Below, piece by piece: positions 9,651-20,447 of a stretch of DNA of 64,000 bases (within the stretch, counting starts at the first letter, position 1; each line of letters starts with the position of its first letter). The notes beneath the pieces were generated by a model. It had not been told where the DNA came from and searched no databases. It saw only the letters and a program-made list of their open reading frames with translations. This DNA comes from Nocardia higoensis (GTDB taxonomy: Bacteria > Actinomycetota > Actinomycetes > Mycobacteriales > Mycobacteriaceae), in the NCBI RefSeq assembly GCF_015477835.1, contig NZ_JADLQN010000001.1:1054001-1118000 (forward strand). Direction: 5' to 3'. A program made the translations under genes and the position numbers.

Positions 9651-9666
9651 ATACCCCCATGGGTAT
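9651..9666. promoter_or_regulatory. Operator site 3 over the -10 box of the Cys-rich gene
   Basis: ATACCCCCATGGGTAT overlaps the TATATT -10 candidate (9664-9669) of the gene starting at 9703. Confidence 0.75.
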
Positions 9667-9702
9667 ATTGGGGACCTGAATTCGAACCTGAGGAGAACTC
9701 CC

Positions 9703-9873
9703 GTGTGCTATCCCGTCACCTGCTCCACCTGCAAGAAGACCACCTGGGGTGGTTGCGGGCGGCACGTCGACAGCGTCATGCGTAACGTTCCCGCGTCTCG
9801 CCGCTGCCAATGCGGCAAGGACTCGTCGGCCACGGCGGGATCCGGATTCTTCAGCCGCCTCCTCGGCCGCTGA
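9703..9873 (+). CDS. Small Cys-rich protein (56 aa), operator-controlled
   Basis: Starts at GTG 9703 with AGGAG at 9691-9695 (7-nt spacing). The product MCYPVTCSTCKKTTWGGCGRH... carries six cysteines (2, 7, 10, 18, 35, 37) arranged as CxxC, CGxH and CxC in its first 37 residues, then a basic/hydrophobic tail (FFSRLLGR). This looks like a small zinc-ribbon or thiol-rich protein. I know similar short conserved proteins of unknown function in actinobacteria. Three upstream operators place it first in the CsoR/CstR-like regulon, so it probably works in thiol, sulfur or metal stress; no biochemical role can be assigned. Confidence 0.75.
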   Translation: MCYPVTCSTCKKTTWGGCGRHVDSVMRNVPASRRCQCGKDSSATAGSGFFSRLLGR

Positions 9874-9940
9874 CCCTGTAACCGACAGCCGCCCACGGGC
9901 GGTCCCGCACGAATTCCCAGGGCGCAGTGCGCCCTTTTAC

Positions 9941-9956
9941 ATACCCCCACCCGTAT
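9941..9956. promoter_or_regulatory. Degenerate operator in front of the MMPL gene
   Basis: ATACCCCCACCCGTAT keeps a perfect left half (ATACCCCC) and a weakened right half. It ends 2 nt before the AGGAGG ribosome binding site of the MMPL gene, so it could give weaker or translational-region control. Confidence 0.5.
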
Positions 9957-9970
9957 TAGGAGGGCTCGGA

Positions 9971-12510
<2,540 letters not shown>

Positions 12511-12539
12511 CACATCCGCAACCCAAGGGAGAATCTTCA

Positions 12540-12785
12540 GTGAACAGCCTTCCTCGCCATCACGGCTGGACCGTCGAGCGCGTCGTGCCGCTGATGGCGG
12601 GAGTGATGGTACTGCTGAGCGTGGCACTGACCGTGGCCTTCACACCGTGGTGGCTGCTGCTCACCGGGTTCGTGGGCGCCAATCTGGTCTTCTACTCGGC
12701 GGCCGGATGGTGCCCCGCGAGCCTGATCATGGAGAAGGTCGGGCTCGAGCGCGTCAGCTGCCGTATCCCGGCCGCCCAGGAATGA
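12540..12785 (+). CDS. DUF2892 (YgaP transmembrane-type) membrane protein
   Basis: An 81-residue protein with two hydrophobic helices (about 16-32 and 36-53) followed by GWCPASLIMEKVGLERVSC. DUF2892 is the membrane domain seen fused to rhodanese in YgaP; here it stands alone, with no rhodanese in the operon. GTG start at 12540, 27 nt after the repressor, with an AAGGGAGA ribosome binding site. Likely part of the sulfur-stress operon. Confidence 0.85.
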   Translation: MNSLPRHHGWTVERVVPLMAGVMVLLSVALTVAFTPWWLLLTGFVGANLVFYSAAGWCPASLIMEKVGLERVSCRIPAAQE

Positions 12786-12825
12786 CCACCCAGAAGGTAT
12801 CGACCGACCAGACGGAGGCACACCG

Positions 12826-13230
12826 ATGAAGCTGGCACTGTCCACCACCCTGCAGACCTCGTTCGACGACGCCGTCAGCCGAACCCGCGCGGCATTGCAG
12901 GAACAAGGATTCGGCGTCCTCACCGAGATCGACATGCAGGCCACCCTCAAAGCCAAGATCGGCGCCGACATGGAGCGCTATCTGATCCTCGGCGCCTGCA
13001 ATCCGCCGCTCGCGCACCGGGCGGTGGAGGTTAACCGCCAGATCGGCCTGCTGCTGCCCTGCAACGTGATCGTGCGCGAAGCGCCCTCGGGCGAGGGCAC
13101 CGTCCTCGTGGAGGCGATGAACCCGCAGCTGATGGTGCAGGTCACCGATCAAGCCGAACTCGAGGGCGTCGCCGAGGACGCCGGCCGACGCCTGCAGGCC
13201 GCGATCGATGCCCTGGCCGCCGCAGGCTGA
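12826..13230 (+). CDS. DUF302 domain protein
   Basis: A 134-residue single-domain DUF302 protein (FDDAVSRTRAALQEQGFGVLTEIDMQATL, then YLILGACNPPLAHRAVEVN). DUF302 proteins are widespread next to sulfur-oxidation and rhodanese genes; a function is not established. The conserved GACNPP contains a Cys at about residue 61. ATG at 12826 with GACGGAGG upstream. No signal peptide, so cytosolic. Confidence 0.88.
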   Translation: MKLALSTTLQTSFDDAVSRTRAALQEQGFGVLTEIDMQATLKAKIGADMERYLILGACNPPLAHRAVEVNRQIGLLLPCNVIVREAPSGEGTVLVEAMNPQLMVQVTDQAELEGVAEDAGRRLQAAIDALAAAG

Positions 13231-13281
13231 TTCCCCGGCCATTCCGCTTCCCCGGCCATTCCGCTTCCCCGGCCATTCCGC
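13231..13281 (+). repeat. Three tandem copies of a 17-bp unit
   Basis: TTCCCCGGCCATTCCGC is repeated three times without a mismatch, at 13231-13247, 13248-13264 and 13265-13281. The array begins at the first base after the DUF302 stop and fills most of the gap to the TauE/SafE gene. It may be a replication-slippage product; no regulatory function is evident. Confidence 0.9.
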
Positions 13282-13319
13282 CGCCGCCGAGCACCACAGC
13301 ACTCGAACAGGAGCCACCG

Positions 13320-14093
13320 ATGACGATCCTCGTCGCCGTCGTGCTGGGTGCTGTCATCGGAATCCTGCTCGGCCTGCTCGGCGGCGGCGGATCCATCCTG
13401 GCCGTGCCCGCCCTCGTCTACGGGCTCGACATCCCGCTCGGACAGGCCGTGCCGATGTCGCTGATCGTGGTCGGTATCGCCGCGCTGTTCGGCGCCATCC
13501 CGAAAGTCCGTGCAGGACAGGTCCAATGGCGCGTCGCGGGCGTCTTCGCCGCCGCCGGCCTGCCGGCCGCGTTCGCGGGCAGCGCGGTCAACCGGCTCCT
13601 GCCCTCCGCCCTCACCCTCGCGGGCTTCGCCATCGTGATGATCGTGGCCGGAGTCCGCATGCTGTCGAAATCCGAGGCCGTCGGCACCGCATGCCGCGTC
13701 GAGGGCTCCACCGTCAACTGGCGCCGATGCACCTCCCGCGCCGTTCCCGCCGGCCTCGGCGTCGGATTCCTGACCGGACTCTTCGGCGTCGGCGGCGGCT
13801 TCCTCATCATCCCCGCGCTGGTGCTGCTGCTGGGCATCGAGATGACCGTCGCTGTGGGCACCTCCCTGGTGATCGTCACCGCCAACTCCGGCTCCGGGCT
13901 GCTGGCCTACCTGGGCAACCTCGACCTCGACTGGGTCCTCGTCGCGGTGTTCACCGCCACCGCCATCGGCGGATCGGTCATCGCGGGCCACTTCGGCAAG
14001 AAAGCCGACACCCGCCGACTGCAGACATGGTTCGCCTACCTGATCTTCGCGGTGGCGGCCTTCGTCCTCGTCGAAGTGATCTTCCTGCGCTAG
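13320..14093 (+). CDS. TauE/SafE (TSUP) family sulfite/sulfonate exporter
   Basis: A 257-residue polytopic membrane protein with the two TSUP half-repeats, LLGGGGSILAVPALVYGLD (about 18-36) and LFGVGGGFLIIPALVLLLG (about 156-174), and around eight helices. TSUP proteins export sulfite or organosulfonates; the Staphylococcus CstR regulon also contains a TauE. Last gene of the regulon. Its stop shares the CTAG tetranucleotide with the stop of the convergent stress-protein gene. Confidence 0.88.
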   Translation: MTILVAVVLGAVIGILLGLLGGGGSILAVPALVYGLDIPLGQAVPMSLIVVGIAALFGAIPKVRAGQVQWRVAGVFAAAGLPAAFAGSAVNRLLPSALTLAGFAIVMIVAGVRMLSKSEAVGTACRVEGSTVNWRRCTSRAVPAGLGVGFLTGLFGVGGGFLIIPALVLLLGIEMTVAVGTSLVIVTANSGSGLLAYLGNLDLDWVLVAVFTATAIGGSVIAGHFGKKADTRRLQTWFAYLIFAVAAFVLVEVIFLR

Positions 14094-14788
14094 CGGGCCT
14101 CACCCCGCGCAGGCAAGTACTCGTACGCCACCGCCGCCGTCGCATCGTCGGGCCCGGAAGCCGCGCCCGTCGGGTCGACGACCAGGACGGGTACAGCGCA
14201 GTGCGCGGTGAGGTATTCGGTGACACTGCCGAGCATGCGCGTCGACATGCCGCGACCGCGTTTTCCGACCACCACCACATCAGCACGTTGGTCCTCGGCG
14301 AACCAGCGCAGGCACTGCCCCGGAGGACCCGCCAGAATCGCGTAGCCCACCGGCGCCTCGTCCACCGCCGCGGCCACCGCGGCCAGGCGCTGTTTCGCGG
14401 TGTCCAGCACGGCCGAGGCGGGGTCGGTCCGGTCGTCGTGGGACACCACGGCGACGAGTTCGAGCACGGCCCCGCCGGATCCGAACAAGCGCAGTGCGGC
14501 TTGCAGCGCATGCTGGGCGTGAACGGACCCGTCGTATCCGATCATCACCCGCAGTTCACTCGCCTCGCCCGCGGCGGCTTCCCATCTACCTACCGGCTTC
14601 GCTTCCACAGAGCGAGGACCGCGTTCGGCTCGCTCGTAGGCGATCGGTACGAACAACGGCCCGAGAATCACGGCGATCAGCGTCCAGCGCGCATCGTGTC
14701 CCCGCCGAGCCATCCACCATCCGGTCGCCAGCCCGGTCGATACCCATACGACGACAAAGACGGTCAGCGCAGTCCAGTTCACGATCAT
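14090..14788 (-). CDS. Membrane-anchored universal stress protein
   Basis: A 232-residue protein with two N-terminal hydrophobic helices (about 5-27 and 35-52) followed by a universal stress protein domain (about 78-215) with MIGYDGSVHAQHAL and the ATP-binding GKRGRGMSTRMLGSVTEYL. The membrane anchor is less common than soluble UspA. Upstream neighbours on the same strand are nhaA and a metal ATPase, suggesting an envelope-stress unit. Confidence 0.88.
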   Translation of the reverse strand: MIVNWTALTVFVVVWVSTGLATGWWMARRGHDARWTLIAVILGPLFVPIAYERAERGPRSVEAKPVGRWEAAAGEASELRVMIGYDGSVHAQHALQAALRLFGSGGAVLELVAVVSHDDRTDPASAVLDTAKQRLAAVAAAVDEAPVGYAILAGPPGQCLRWFAEDQRADVVVVGKRGRGMSTRMLGSVTEYLTAHCAVPVLVVDPTGAASGPDDATAAVAYEYLPARGEAR

Positions 14789-14854
14789 CTCCTCGACATC
14801 GGTGGCATCCTGAGATGCCGGGCGGGAGCGAATGGTCGCGGTGACCGGTGGCCC

Positions 14855-16165
14855 TCACCGCTGCTGGTAGACATCCGGGATCCCGTCACCGTCGGCGTCG
14901 ACCTGTTCCAGGGCGGCGATCGTGCGGTAGGCGCGGTTGCGGACGGTGAGCACCACCGAGGCGAGTGCGGCGCTGAGCAGCGAGCCACACAGAACCGCGA
15001 CCTTGACATGATCCGCGGCGACCGTGCCCGCACCGAAGGCGAGATCGCCGATCAGCAGCGACACCGTGAAACCGATACCGCCGAGCAACGAGACCCCGAG
15101 AACATCGACCCAGCTCAGTTCGTCATCGAGATGGGCGCGGGTGAACCGGGCCATCAGGTAGCTGACACCGAAGATGCCGACGACCTTGCCGAGCACCAAC
15201 CCGGCGATCACACCCGCGGAGATCGGGTCGGTGAGCGCGTCGGTCAGCCCGGTGAGTCCACCCACCGTGACCCCCGCGGCGAAGAACGCGAACACCGGGA
15301 CCGCGACCCCCGCGGAGATCGGCCGGATCCGGTGTTCGATCTGCTCAGCGACGGCGATCTCCCTCCCGCCGACCATCTGCGACACCGGGACCATGAACCC
15401 GAGCAACACACCGGCGATGGTGGCGTGCACCCCGGATTCGTGCACCAGCCACCATGTGAGCGCCGCCGCGGGCAGCGACACCGGCAGCAACAGCCACCAC
15501 CGCGTACTCGCACCGCGCCGCAGCGTGACACCGAATACCGCCAACGGAACCAGCGCCGCGGCCAGGTAGAGCAGGTTCACGTCATCGGTATAGAACACGG
15601 CGATCACCGTTACCGCGAGCAGATCGTCGACCACCGCGAGAGTGAGCAGGAAGGTCCGCAACGCCGAGGGCATACGGCTGCCGATCACCGCGAGGATCGC
15701 CACCGCGAAAGCGATATCGGTCGCCGTCGGAATCGCCCACCCGTTCAACGCCTCCGCTCCGCCGCGCAGATTGATCGCCACGAAGATCAGCGCCGGGACA
15801 ACCATGCCACCGAGCGCGGCGGTGACAGGCATCGCCGCGCGACGCAGATCCCGCAGACTGCCTTCGACGAATTCCCGTTTGAGTTCGACACCGACGACGA
15901 AGAAGAACACCGCGAGCAACCCGTCGGCGGCCCACGTGCCCAATGTCAGGTCCAGATGCAGCGCGGCCGGGCCCACGGTGGTGTCACGCAACGCCAGGTA
16001 GGAATCGGCCCAGGCGCTGTTGGCCCAGATCAGCGCCGCCAGCGCGCCGATCAGCAGCAGCACACCGCCGACGGTTTCCTTACGGAGGATCTCGGCGACG
16101 CGACGAGATTCCTGCCACGAACCTCGGGACAGGAGGGGCGAACCGAAAAACGTACTGGACAACAC
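14855..16165 (-). CDS. nhaA: Na+/H+ antiporter NhaA with a calcium-loop-like C-terminal tail
   Basis: A 436-residue antiporter. The transport site is visible as [13 protein letters not shown] (Asp equivalent to E. coli Asp133) and VVDDLLAV (the Asp163-Asp164 pair). Eleven to twelve helices are predicted by eye. After the last helix a short tail ends in DADGDGIPD (residues 423-431), a textbook DxDxDGxxD calcium-binding loop as in thrombospondin type 3 or dockerin repeats, which ordinary NhaA lacks. GTG start at 16165 with GAGGA just upstream. Exchanges protons for sodium and supports pH and salt tolerance. Confidence 0.93.
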   Translation of the reverse strand: MLSSTFFGSPLLSRGSWQESRRVAEILRKETVGGVLLLIGALAALIWANSAWADSYLALRDTTVGPAALHLDLTLGTWAADGLLAVFFFVVGVELKREFVEGSLRDLRRAAMPVTAALGGMVVPALIFVAINLRGGAEALNGWAIPTATDIAFAVAILAVIGSRMPSALRTFLLTLAVVDDLLAVTVIAVFYTDDVNLLYLAAALVPLAVFGVTLRRGASTRWWLLLPVSLPAAALTWWLVHESGVHATIAGVLLGFMVPVSQMVGGREIAVAEQIEHRIRPISAGVAVPVFAFFAAGVTVGGLTGLTDALTDPISAGVIAGLVLGKVVGIFGVSYLMARFTRAHLDDELSWVDVLGVSLLGGIGFTVSLLIGDLAFGAGTVAADHVKVAVLCGSLLSAALASVVLTVRNRAYRTIAALEQVDADGDGIPDVYQQR

Positions 16166-16522
16166 AGATCCTCGAAGGTCGGCGGGCAGAGACGAGGTTT
16201 CCGAAGACCGCCGCGACAGAGCAACGCGCGGCGTCGCGCCGACTACGGCACGTGATCACCGGGAATACGAGACGGGTCCTCCGCCGACGAGTCGATCACC
16301 GCGCTGATCGAGGATCGCTACAGGCCGGACAGACGGGGATACAGCGGAAAGGCGCGGACACAGGGAACCTCCGGTTCGACAACAAGATCATTTCTGCCGA
16401 CCAGACTTCCCGGCGCACCGCCCATGACCCTACCGCATTCGATCTTCCGGCCCCTCGGCGGCTCCACGGAAGGACACCCCTCGCGCATGCCGGAACCGTC
16501 GGATCACGCGCCGAACTACCCG
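16166..16522. other. Intergenic gap, no gene recognised
   Basis: These 357 bases lie between the end of the metal ATPase gene and the start of nhaA on the minus strand. Open frames here have no coding-like third-position bias or family resemblance. The region presumably carries the nhaA promoter; I see no clear -10/-35 pair. Confidence 0.5.
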
Positions 16523-18883
16523 CTATCCACTCACCCGATGGCCGGCGATACCACCGCTCTCCGGCGCCAGGGTGAAGTAGTTCTCCTCCTCCTGCACGAA
16601 GTGCAGCCTCAGCACCGCATACAGCCCGTACAGGACGGCGAGCAGGTCGTCACATTGGTCGGCCCGCACGCCGCCCGCCGCGTCGGCCTGCGCGAGGTGC
16701 GCGCGCAGCCGACGGCTGAGCCGATCGATCTCGGCGTGCATGCGGCTCATCGTCGCGGTCGCCTCCCCGCCACCGAGCGGCGCCGCCAAGGCGGGATAGA
16801 GCTCACTGTCCTCGGCGTGTTCGTGCGGCAGCAGCGTGTCGAACAAGAACGCGTCGGCGCGGCGCAACGCCGCATGAGCGGCGACGAGGTCACCGGCGGC
16901 GAGCAACTGGGCGACTTCACGCAGGATCGACAGCTCGTCGCGCAACACGTCGTGTTCGGCGGAGAACCTGTGCAGCATCGTCTCGGTGTCTTCGGGCAGG
17001 TTCAGCTCGCGGGCCCGGTCACCGCGCAGCGCACGCAACGCGTTGACGATGACCGCGACATCGATGCCCTCCTGCAGCAGTGCGCCCACCGCCGGAGGCA
17101 GATACCCGAACGCGGCGAACCCCATCGCGATCAGGGAAAGCCCCATGCCGACGGCGGCGCTCTGCACCGCGATGCGGCGTGAGCGGCGAGCGATCTCCAT
17201 CGCGTCGGCGAGCGGGTCGAGCCGGTCGGTGGTGAGCACGATGTCCGCGCTCTCCGAACTCGCCGTCGAACCGCGAGCGCCCATGGCGACACCGACGGTC
17301 GCGGCGGCGAGCGCGGGCGCATCGTTGACACCGTCACCGACCATCACCGTCACTGCCGACTCCCGCTCGGCGCGCACGCCTGCGACCTTGTCGGCCGGGG
17401 ACTGCTCGGCGTAAACCCTGTCCAGACCGAGAACGGACCCGATCTCCTCGGCAGGCTCGCGTCGATCACCGGTGAGCATGACCAGCCGGTTCAACCCGGC
17501 CGAGCGCAGCCGCCGCAAGGTGCGTGAGGCGTCGCGGCGCACCGGGTCCACGAACAGCAAAGCGCCCGCGAGATCGCCCGCCACCGTGATCCACGCGACC
17601 ACGGCGCCGTCGAGGGCGGCACGGCTGCGCACCGCCCGAGCCCATCCCGGTGCGTCGGCGGGCAGGGTGAGGGTGCCGACGGTGATCCGACGGCCGTCGA
17701 CGGTGGCGGCCACGCCGGTACCGGCCTGCTCGACGACGTCGGTGGGCATCGACAGCGCCAGCCCGCGCATCTTCGCCTCCTGCACGATCGCCTCGGCGAG
17801 CACGTGCGGGGAGAGCTGATCCGCGGATGCGGCCAGCCGCAGCACTTCGGTGGCGTCGCCGCCGGGAGCGGTCACGATATCGGCGCTGGTGGGACGACCG
17901 CTGGTGAGCGTGCCGGTCTTGTCCATCACCAGCGTCCTCGCGTGCCCGAGGTTCTCGAGCGCGCCGCCGCTGCGGATCACCACCCCCAGGCGCGAGGCCC
18001 GCGACAGTCCCGAGACGATCGCGACGGGCGCCGCGAGCAGCAAGGGACACGGAGTGGCGACCACGAGAACAGCGACAGCGCGGGTGGCCGAGCCGCTCAA
18101 CAGCCACGCGAGCCCGGCCATGACCAGCGCGACCGGCAGGAACCAGGCGGCGACCCGGTCGGCGATCCGCACCACCGGAGCGCTCTCGGCGGCGGCCTCG
18201 CGAGCCAGGCGCACGATGCCCGCGTAGGTGCTGTCCTCGGCGGTGGCACGCGCCTGCATCTCGAACGCCCCGCCGGCGTCGACGACGCCGCTGCGCACCG
18301 CCTCCCCGGTGCGGCGCTGCACATGCATCGGCTCACCGGTCAACACGGATTCGTCGAGTACCGCCAGTTCGGAGGTGAGCCAGCCGTCGACGGGGACCAC
18401 CTCGCCCGGTCCGACGACCACGGTGTCACCGGCAGCGACCTCGGCCAGCGGCACCACTTCCACCTCGTCGCCGACTCGGCGGCGAGCCGTGCGCGGAGCA
18501 TGCTCGAGCAGCGAACGCAGATCCTTGGTGGCGCGACGTTCCGCGGCCGCGTCGAGGGCCTGCCCCGAGGCCAGCATGACACCGATCAGCGCCCCGGCGA
18601 CGTATTCGCCGACCAACAATGTGCCCAGCAGAGAGAGCACCGCGATCAGATCGACCCCGATCCGGCCGCGACGCAGCGCGTCGATCACCCACCACACGGC
18701 CGGCGCGACCGCGATCACGGTGCCCGCGATCCAGCAGGCATCGGCGGCCTCACGCGCATCCGCCAGCCACGCGACACCGCCGAGTGTCAGGGCGGTCACG
18801 CTGGCGATCAGAAAAACCAGCTCGCCCCGAGCACGGATGCGTGCATGCCACGGAACCTTCGGTGCCGCCGGCGCGTCGGTCAT
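16523..18883 (-). CDS. P1B-5-type metal-transporting ATPase with C-terminal hemerythrin domain
   Basis: A 786-residue heavy-metal P-type ATPase. The catalytic core shows TGEP at residues 182-185, the phosphorylated Asp321 in DKTGT and GDGVNDAPAL in the ATP-binding region. The transmembrane metal motif is TPC (277-279) rather than CPC or SPC. Residues about 640-780 form a hemerythrin-like domain (EHD, HEHAEDSELY, MHAEID, HFVQEEENYF). TPC plus a hemerythrin tail is the defining combination of the P1B-5 subgroup, linked to Ni/Fe export. I start at ATG 18883, with GAGGGAG 7 nt upstream; a GTG at 18898 is also in frame. No N-terminal HMA domain. Confidence 0.92.
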   Translation of the reverse strand: MTDAPAAPKVPWHARIRARGELVFLIASVTALTLGGVAWLADAREAADACWIAGTVIAVAPAVWWVIDALRRGRIGVDLIAVLSLLGTLLVGEYVAGALIGVMLASGQALDAAAERRATKDLRSLLEHAPRTARRRVGDEVEVVPLAEVAAGDTVVVGPGEVVPVDGWLTSELAVLDESVLTGEPMHVQRRTGEAVRSGVVDAGGAFEMQARATAEDSTYAGIVRLAREAAAESAPVVRIADRVAAWFLPVALVMAGLAWLLSGSATRAVAVLVVATPCPLLLAAPVAIVSGLSRASRLGVVIRSGGALENLGHARTLVMDKTGTLTSGRPTSADIVTAPGGDATEVLRLAASADQLSPHVLAEAIVQEAKMRGLALSMPTDVVEQAGTGVAATVDGRRITVGTLTLPADAPGWARAVRSRAALDGAVVAWITVAGDLAGALLFVDPVRRDASRTLRRLRSAGLNRLVMLTGDRREPAEEIGSVLGLDRVYAEQSPADKVAGVRAERESAVTVMVGDGVNDAPALAAATVGVAMGARGSTASSESADIVLTTDRLDPLADAMEIARRSRRIAVQSAAVGMGLSLIAMGFAAFGYLPPAVGALLQEGIDVAVIVNALRALRGDRARELNLPEDTETMLHRFSAEHDVLRDELSILREVAQLLAAGDLVAAHAALRRADAFLFDTLLPHEHAEDSELYPALAAPLGGGEATATMSRMHAEIDRLSRRLRAHLAQADAAGGVRADQCDDLLAVLYGLYAVLRLHFVQEEENYFTLAPESGGIAGHRVSG

Positions 18884-19215
18884 GCGCCGCTCCCTCACTC
18901 GGTTTCCGGCGTACTGCTCCCGTCGTCCTCGAGGCTACCGGGATTTCGTCGGACGGTCGCCTCCACCGGTGGAACAGGCCGCATCGTGGACGATCCGCTC
19001 GGACGCACGTCCCGTCGGCGGCGCGTTCGCCGCGATGGTCTCGACCGGCTCGACGCTACGGTCGACGTTTCGCACATCGCTCGGTCACCGGGTGCATGAT
19101 GATCTCGGCTGTTGTCACCATGAGCCCACGATGACAGCGTGAAGCCCTCGAGCCCTCCGGGTTCCGACGCTCCTCGGCCTTCCCACCGGGTCGCCACCCG
19201 GTGAGCATCCTCCGC
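18884..19215. other. Intergenic gap, no gene recognised
   Basis: A 332-bp gap between the ligase gene's end and the ATPase start, both on the minus strand. It presumably contains the ATPase promoter. No hairpin, repeat or operator stands out. Confidence 0.45.
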
Positions 19216-20193
19216 TCAACTGCTCGGCGAGTGGACCTCGTCGGGATTCTTGTCGATGCGCAGTCCCCGCCAGCTGGGGTGACGCAGACCTTCGGAGGTG
19301 GCTTCGCGATATTCGATGTCGGCGACGAGTTCGGGACGCACCCAATGCGCTGTGGAAGCGATCGCCCGGGGCACAGGCAGGTCGAACGGAGAATCGTGCC
19401 GTGCGAGCTCGTCGAGGCGGGCGCGCAACAGGGTGCGATCGTGCTGTTTCCAGCCGGTGCCGACATTGCCGATGTGCACCAAGCGGCCCTCGTCGTCGTA
19501 GGCGCCGAGAATCAGCGAACCGAACGAACCGCGCACAGAACCCTGCCCGGGCAACCATCCGGCGATTACCGCTTCTGTGGTCTTGCGCAGCGGCATCTTG
19601 ATCCAGGCGCGGCTGCGCGCCCCGGGCCGGTACGACGAGTCCAGCCGCTTGGCGACAATCCCTTCGAGTCCGTGGTCAGCGGCGTCGGCCGCCAGCCGCT
19701 CGGGGTCGACATCGGTCCACACGGGGGAGGGTTGCAGCGGCGGGTGGGACAGGTCGAGCCGGTCCAGCAGCGCACGGCGTTCGGCGAAGGGCAGCGCGAC
19801 AGTGGGCCTGCCGTCGAGGACGAGCAGGTCGAAGATCATGTACAGGACCGGCACCTCACGGATGAGCTGCGCCGAGGGCACCTGTACGTGCATGCGGCGC
19901 TGCAATCGGGAGAACGACGGCGCACCGTGTGCACCGCCGGGCGCGACGATCTCCCCGTCGAGCACCGCGCCGTGGTCGGCGACCCACCGCGTCACCGCGT
20001 CGGCGATCTCGGGGAAGGAGCCGGTCACCTGCTTGGCGTTGCGGCTGTAGAGCACGCACTCACCGGAGGTGGTGTCGGCGACGGCACGCATGCCGTCCCA
20101 TTTCATCTCGAAGGCCCACCCGCGCGGGTCGGCGGGCGGCACTCCAGCAGTAGCCAGCATCGGCGACAGCGCGGACACCACGCTCATCAGCAT
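19216..20193 (-). CDS. ATP-dependent DNA ligase (LigC-like)
   Basis: A 325-residue minimal ATP-dependent ligase. The adenylated lysine is Lys31 in the KxDG motif (KWDG), followed by VLDGEIV (motif III), LEGIVAKR (motif IV) and WIKMP (motif V), then an OB-fold domain (about 205-310). The length and lack of polymerase or nuclease domains match LigC, which acts in non-essential strand-break repair in mycobacteria. Stand-alone gene. A second ATG six bases in (20187) is an equal start candidate. Confidence 0.9.
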   Translation of the reverse strand: MLMSVVSALSPMLATAGVPPADPRGWAFEMKWDGMRAVADTTSGECVLYSRNAKQVTGSFPEIADAVTRWVADHGAVLDGEIVAPGGAHGAPSFSRLQRRMHVQVPSAQLIREVPVLYMIFDLLVLDGRPTVALPFAERRALLDRLDLSHPPLQPSPVWTDVDPERLAADAADHGLEGIVAKRLDSSYRPGARSRAWIKMPLRKTTEAVIAGWLPGQGSVRGSFGSLILGAYDDEGRLVHIGNVGTGWKQHDRTLLRARLDELARHDSPFDLPVPRAIASTAHWVRPELVADIEYREATSEGLRHPSWRGLRIDKNPDEVHSPSS

Positions 20194-20447
20194 ATCTGCA
20201 GCAACCGATATCAGAGGTTGTCACCTCGTGACGGGAGCAACCCGTTCGACGATGGTGGTCAGCATCGCGGATTCGAGGTGGAGTGGTGACTCGCTCGCCA
20301 CGTTCCGACGCCCGGAGTATCGCGCCCGGAGTATCGGCGGCGGCAAGCCCCTGCCACCGCCGACGCGCTCACACCCGCTGACGGCCGAATGTCGTCGTCC
20401 GGCGGACGGGGCGGACGGACATCACCGGCCGCGTCCGCCGCACGGCA

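Larger units (their letters stand above)
9340..9702. promoter_or_regulatory. Regulatory region with three CsoR/CstR-type operators
   Basis: The 363-bp gap before the small Cys-rich gene carries two tandem palindromes at 9549-9564 and 9569-9584 (centres 20 bp apart, two helical turns) and a third at 9651-9666. TATATT at 9664-9669 overlaps the third and is the likely -10 box, so repressor binding there would block initiation. The first 200 bp show nothing recognisable. Confidence 0.7.

Noticed and set aside
13231..13281. CRISPR array
   Set aside because: The three 17-bp units are directly adjacent with no spacers and no cas genes are present.
13208..16255. Open frame of about 1,000 codons on the plus strand
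   Set aside because: It overlaps tauE out of frame and is antisense to the stress protein and nhaA genes, which have clear family motifs. The translation is low-complexity Arg/Gln/Asp.
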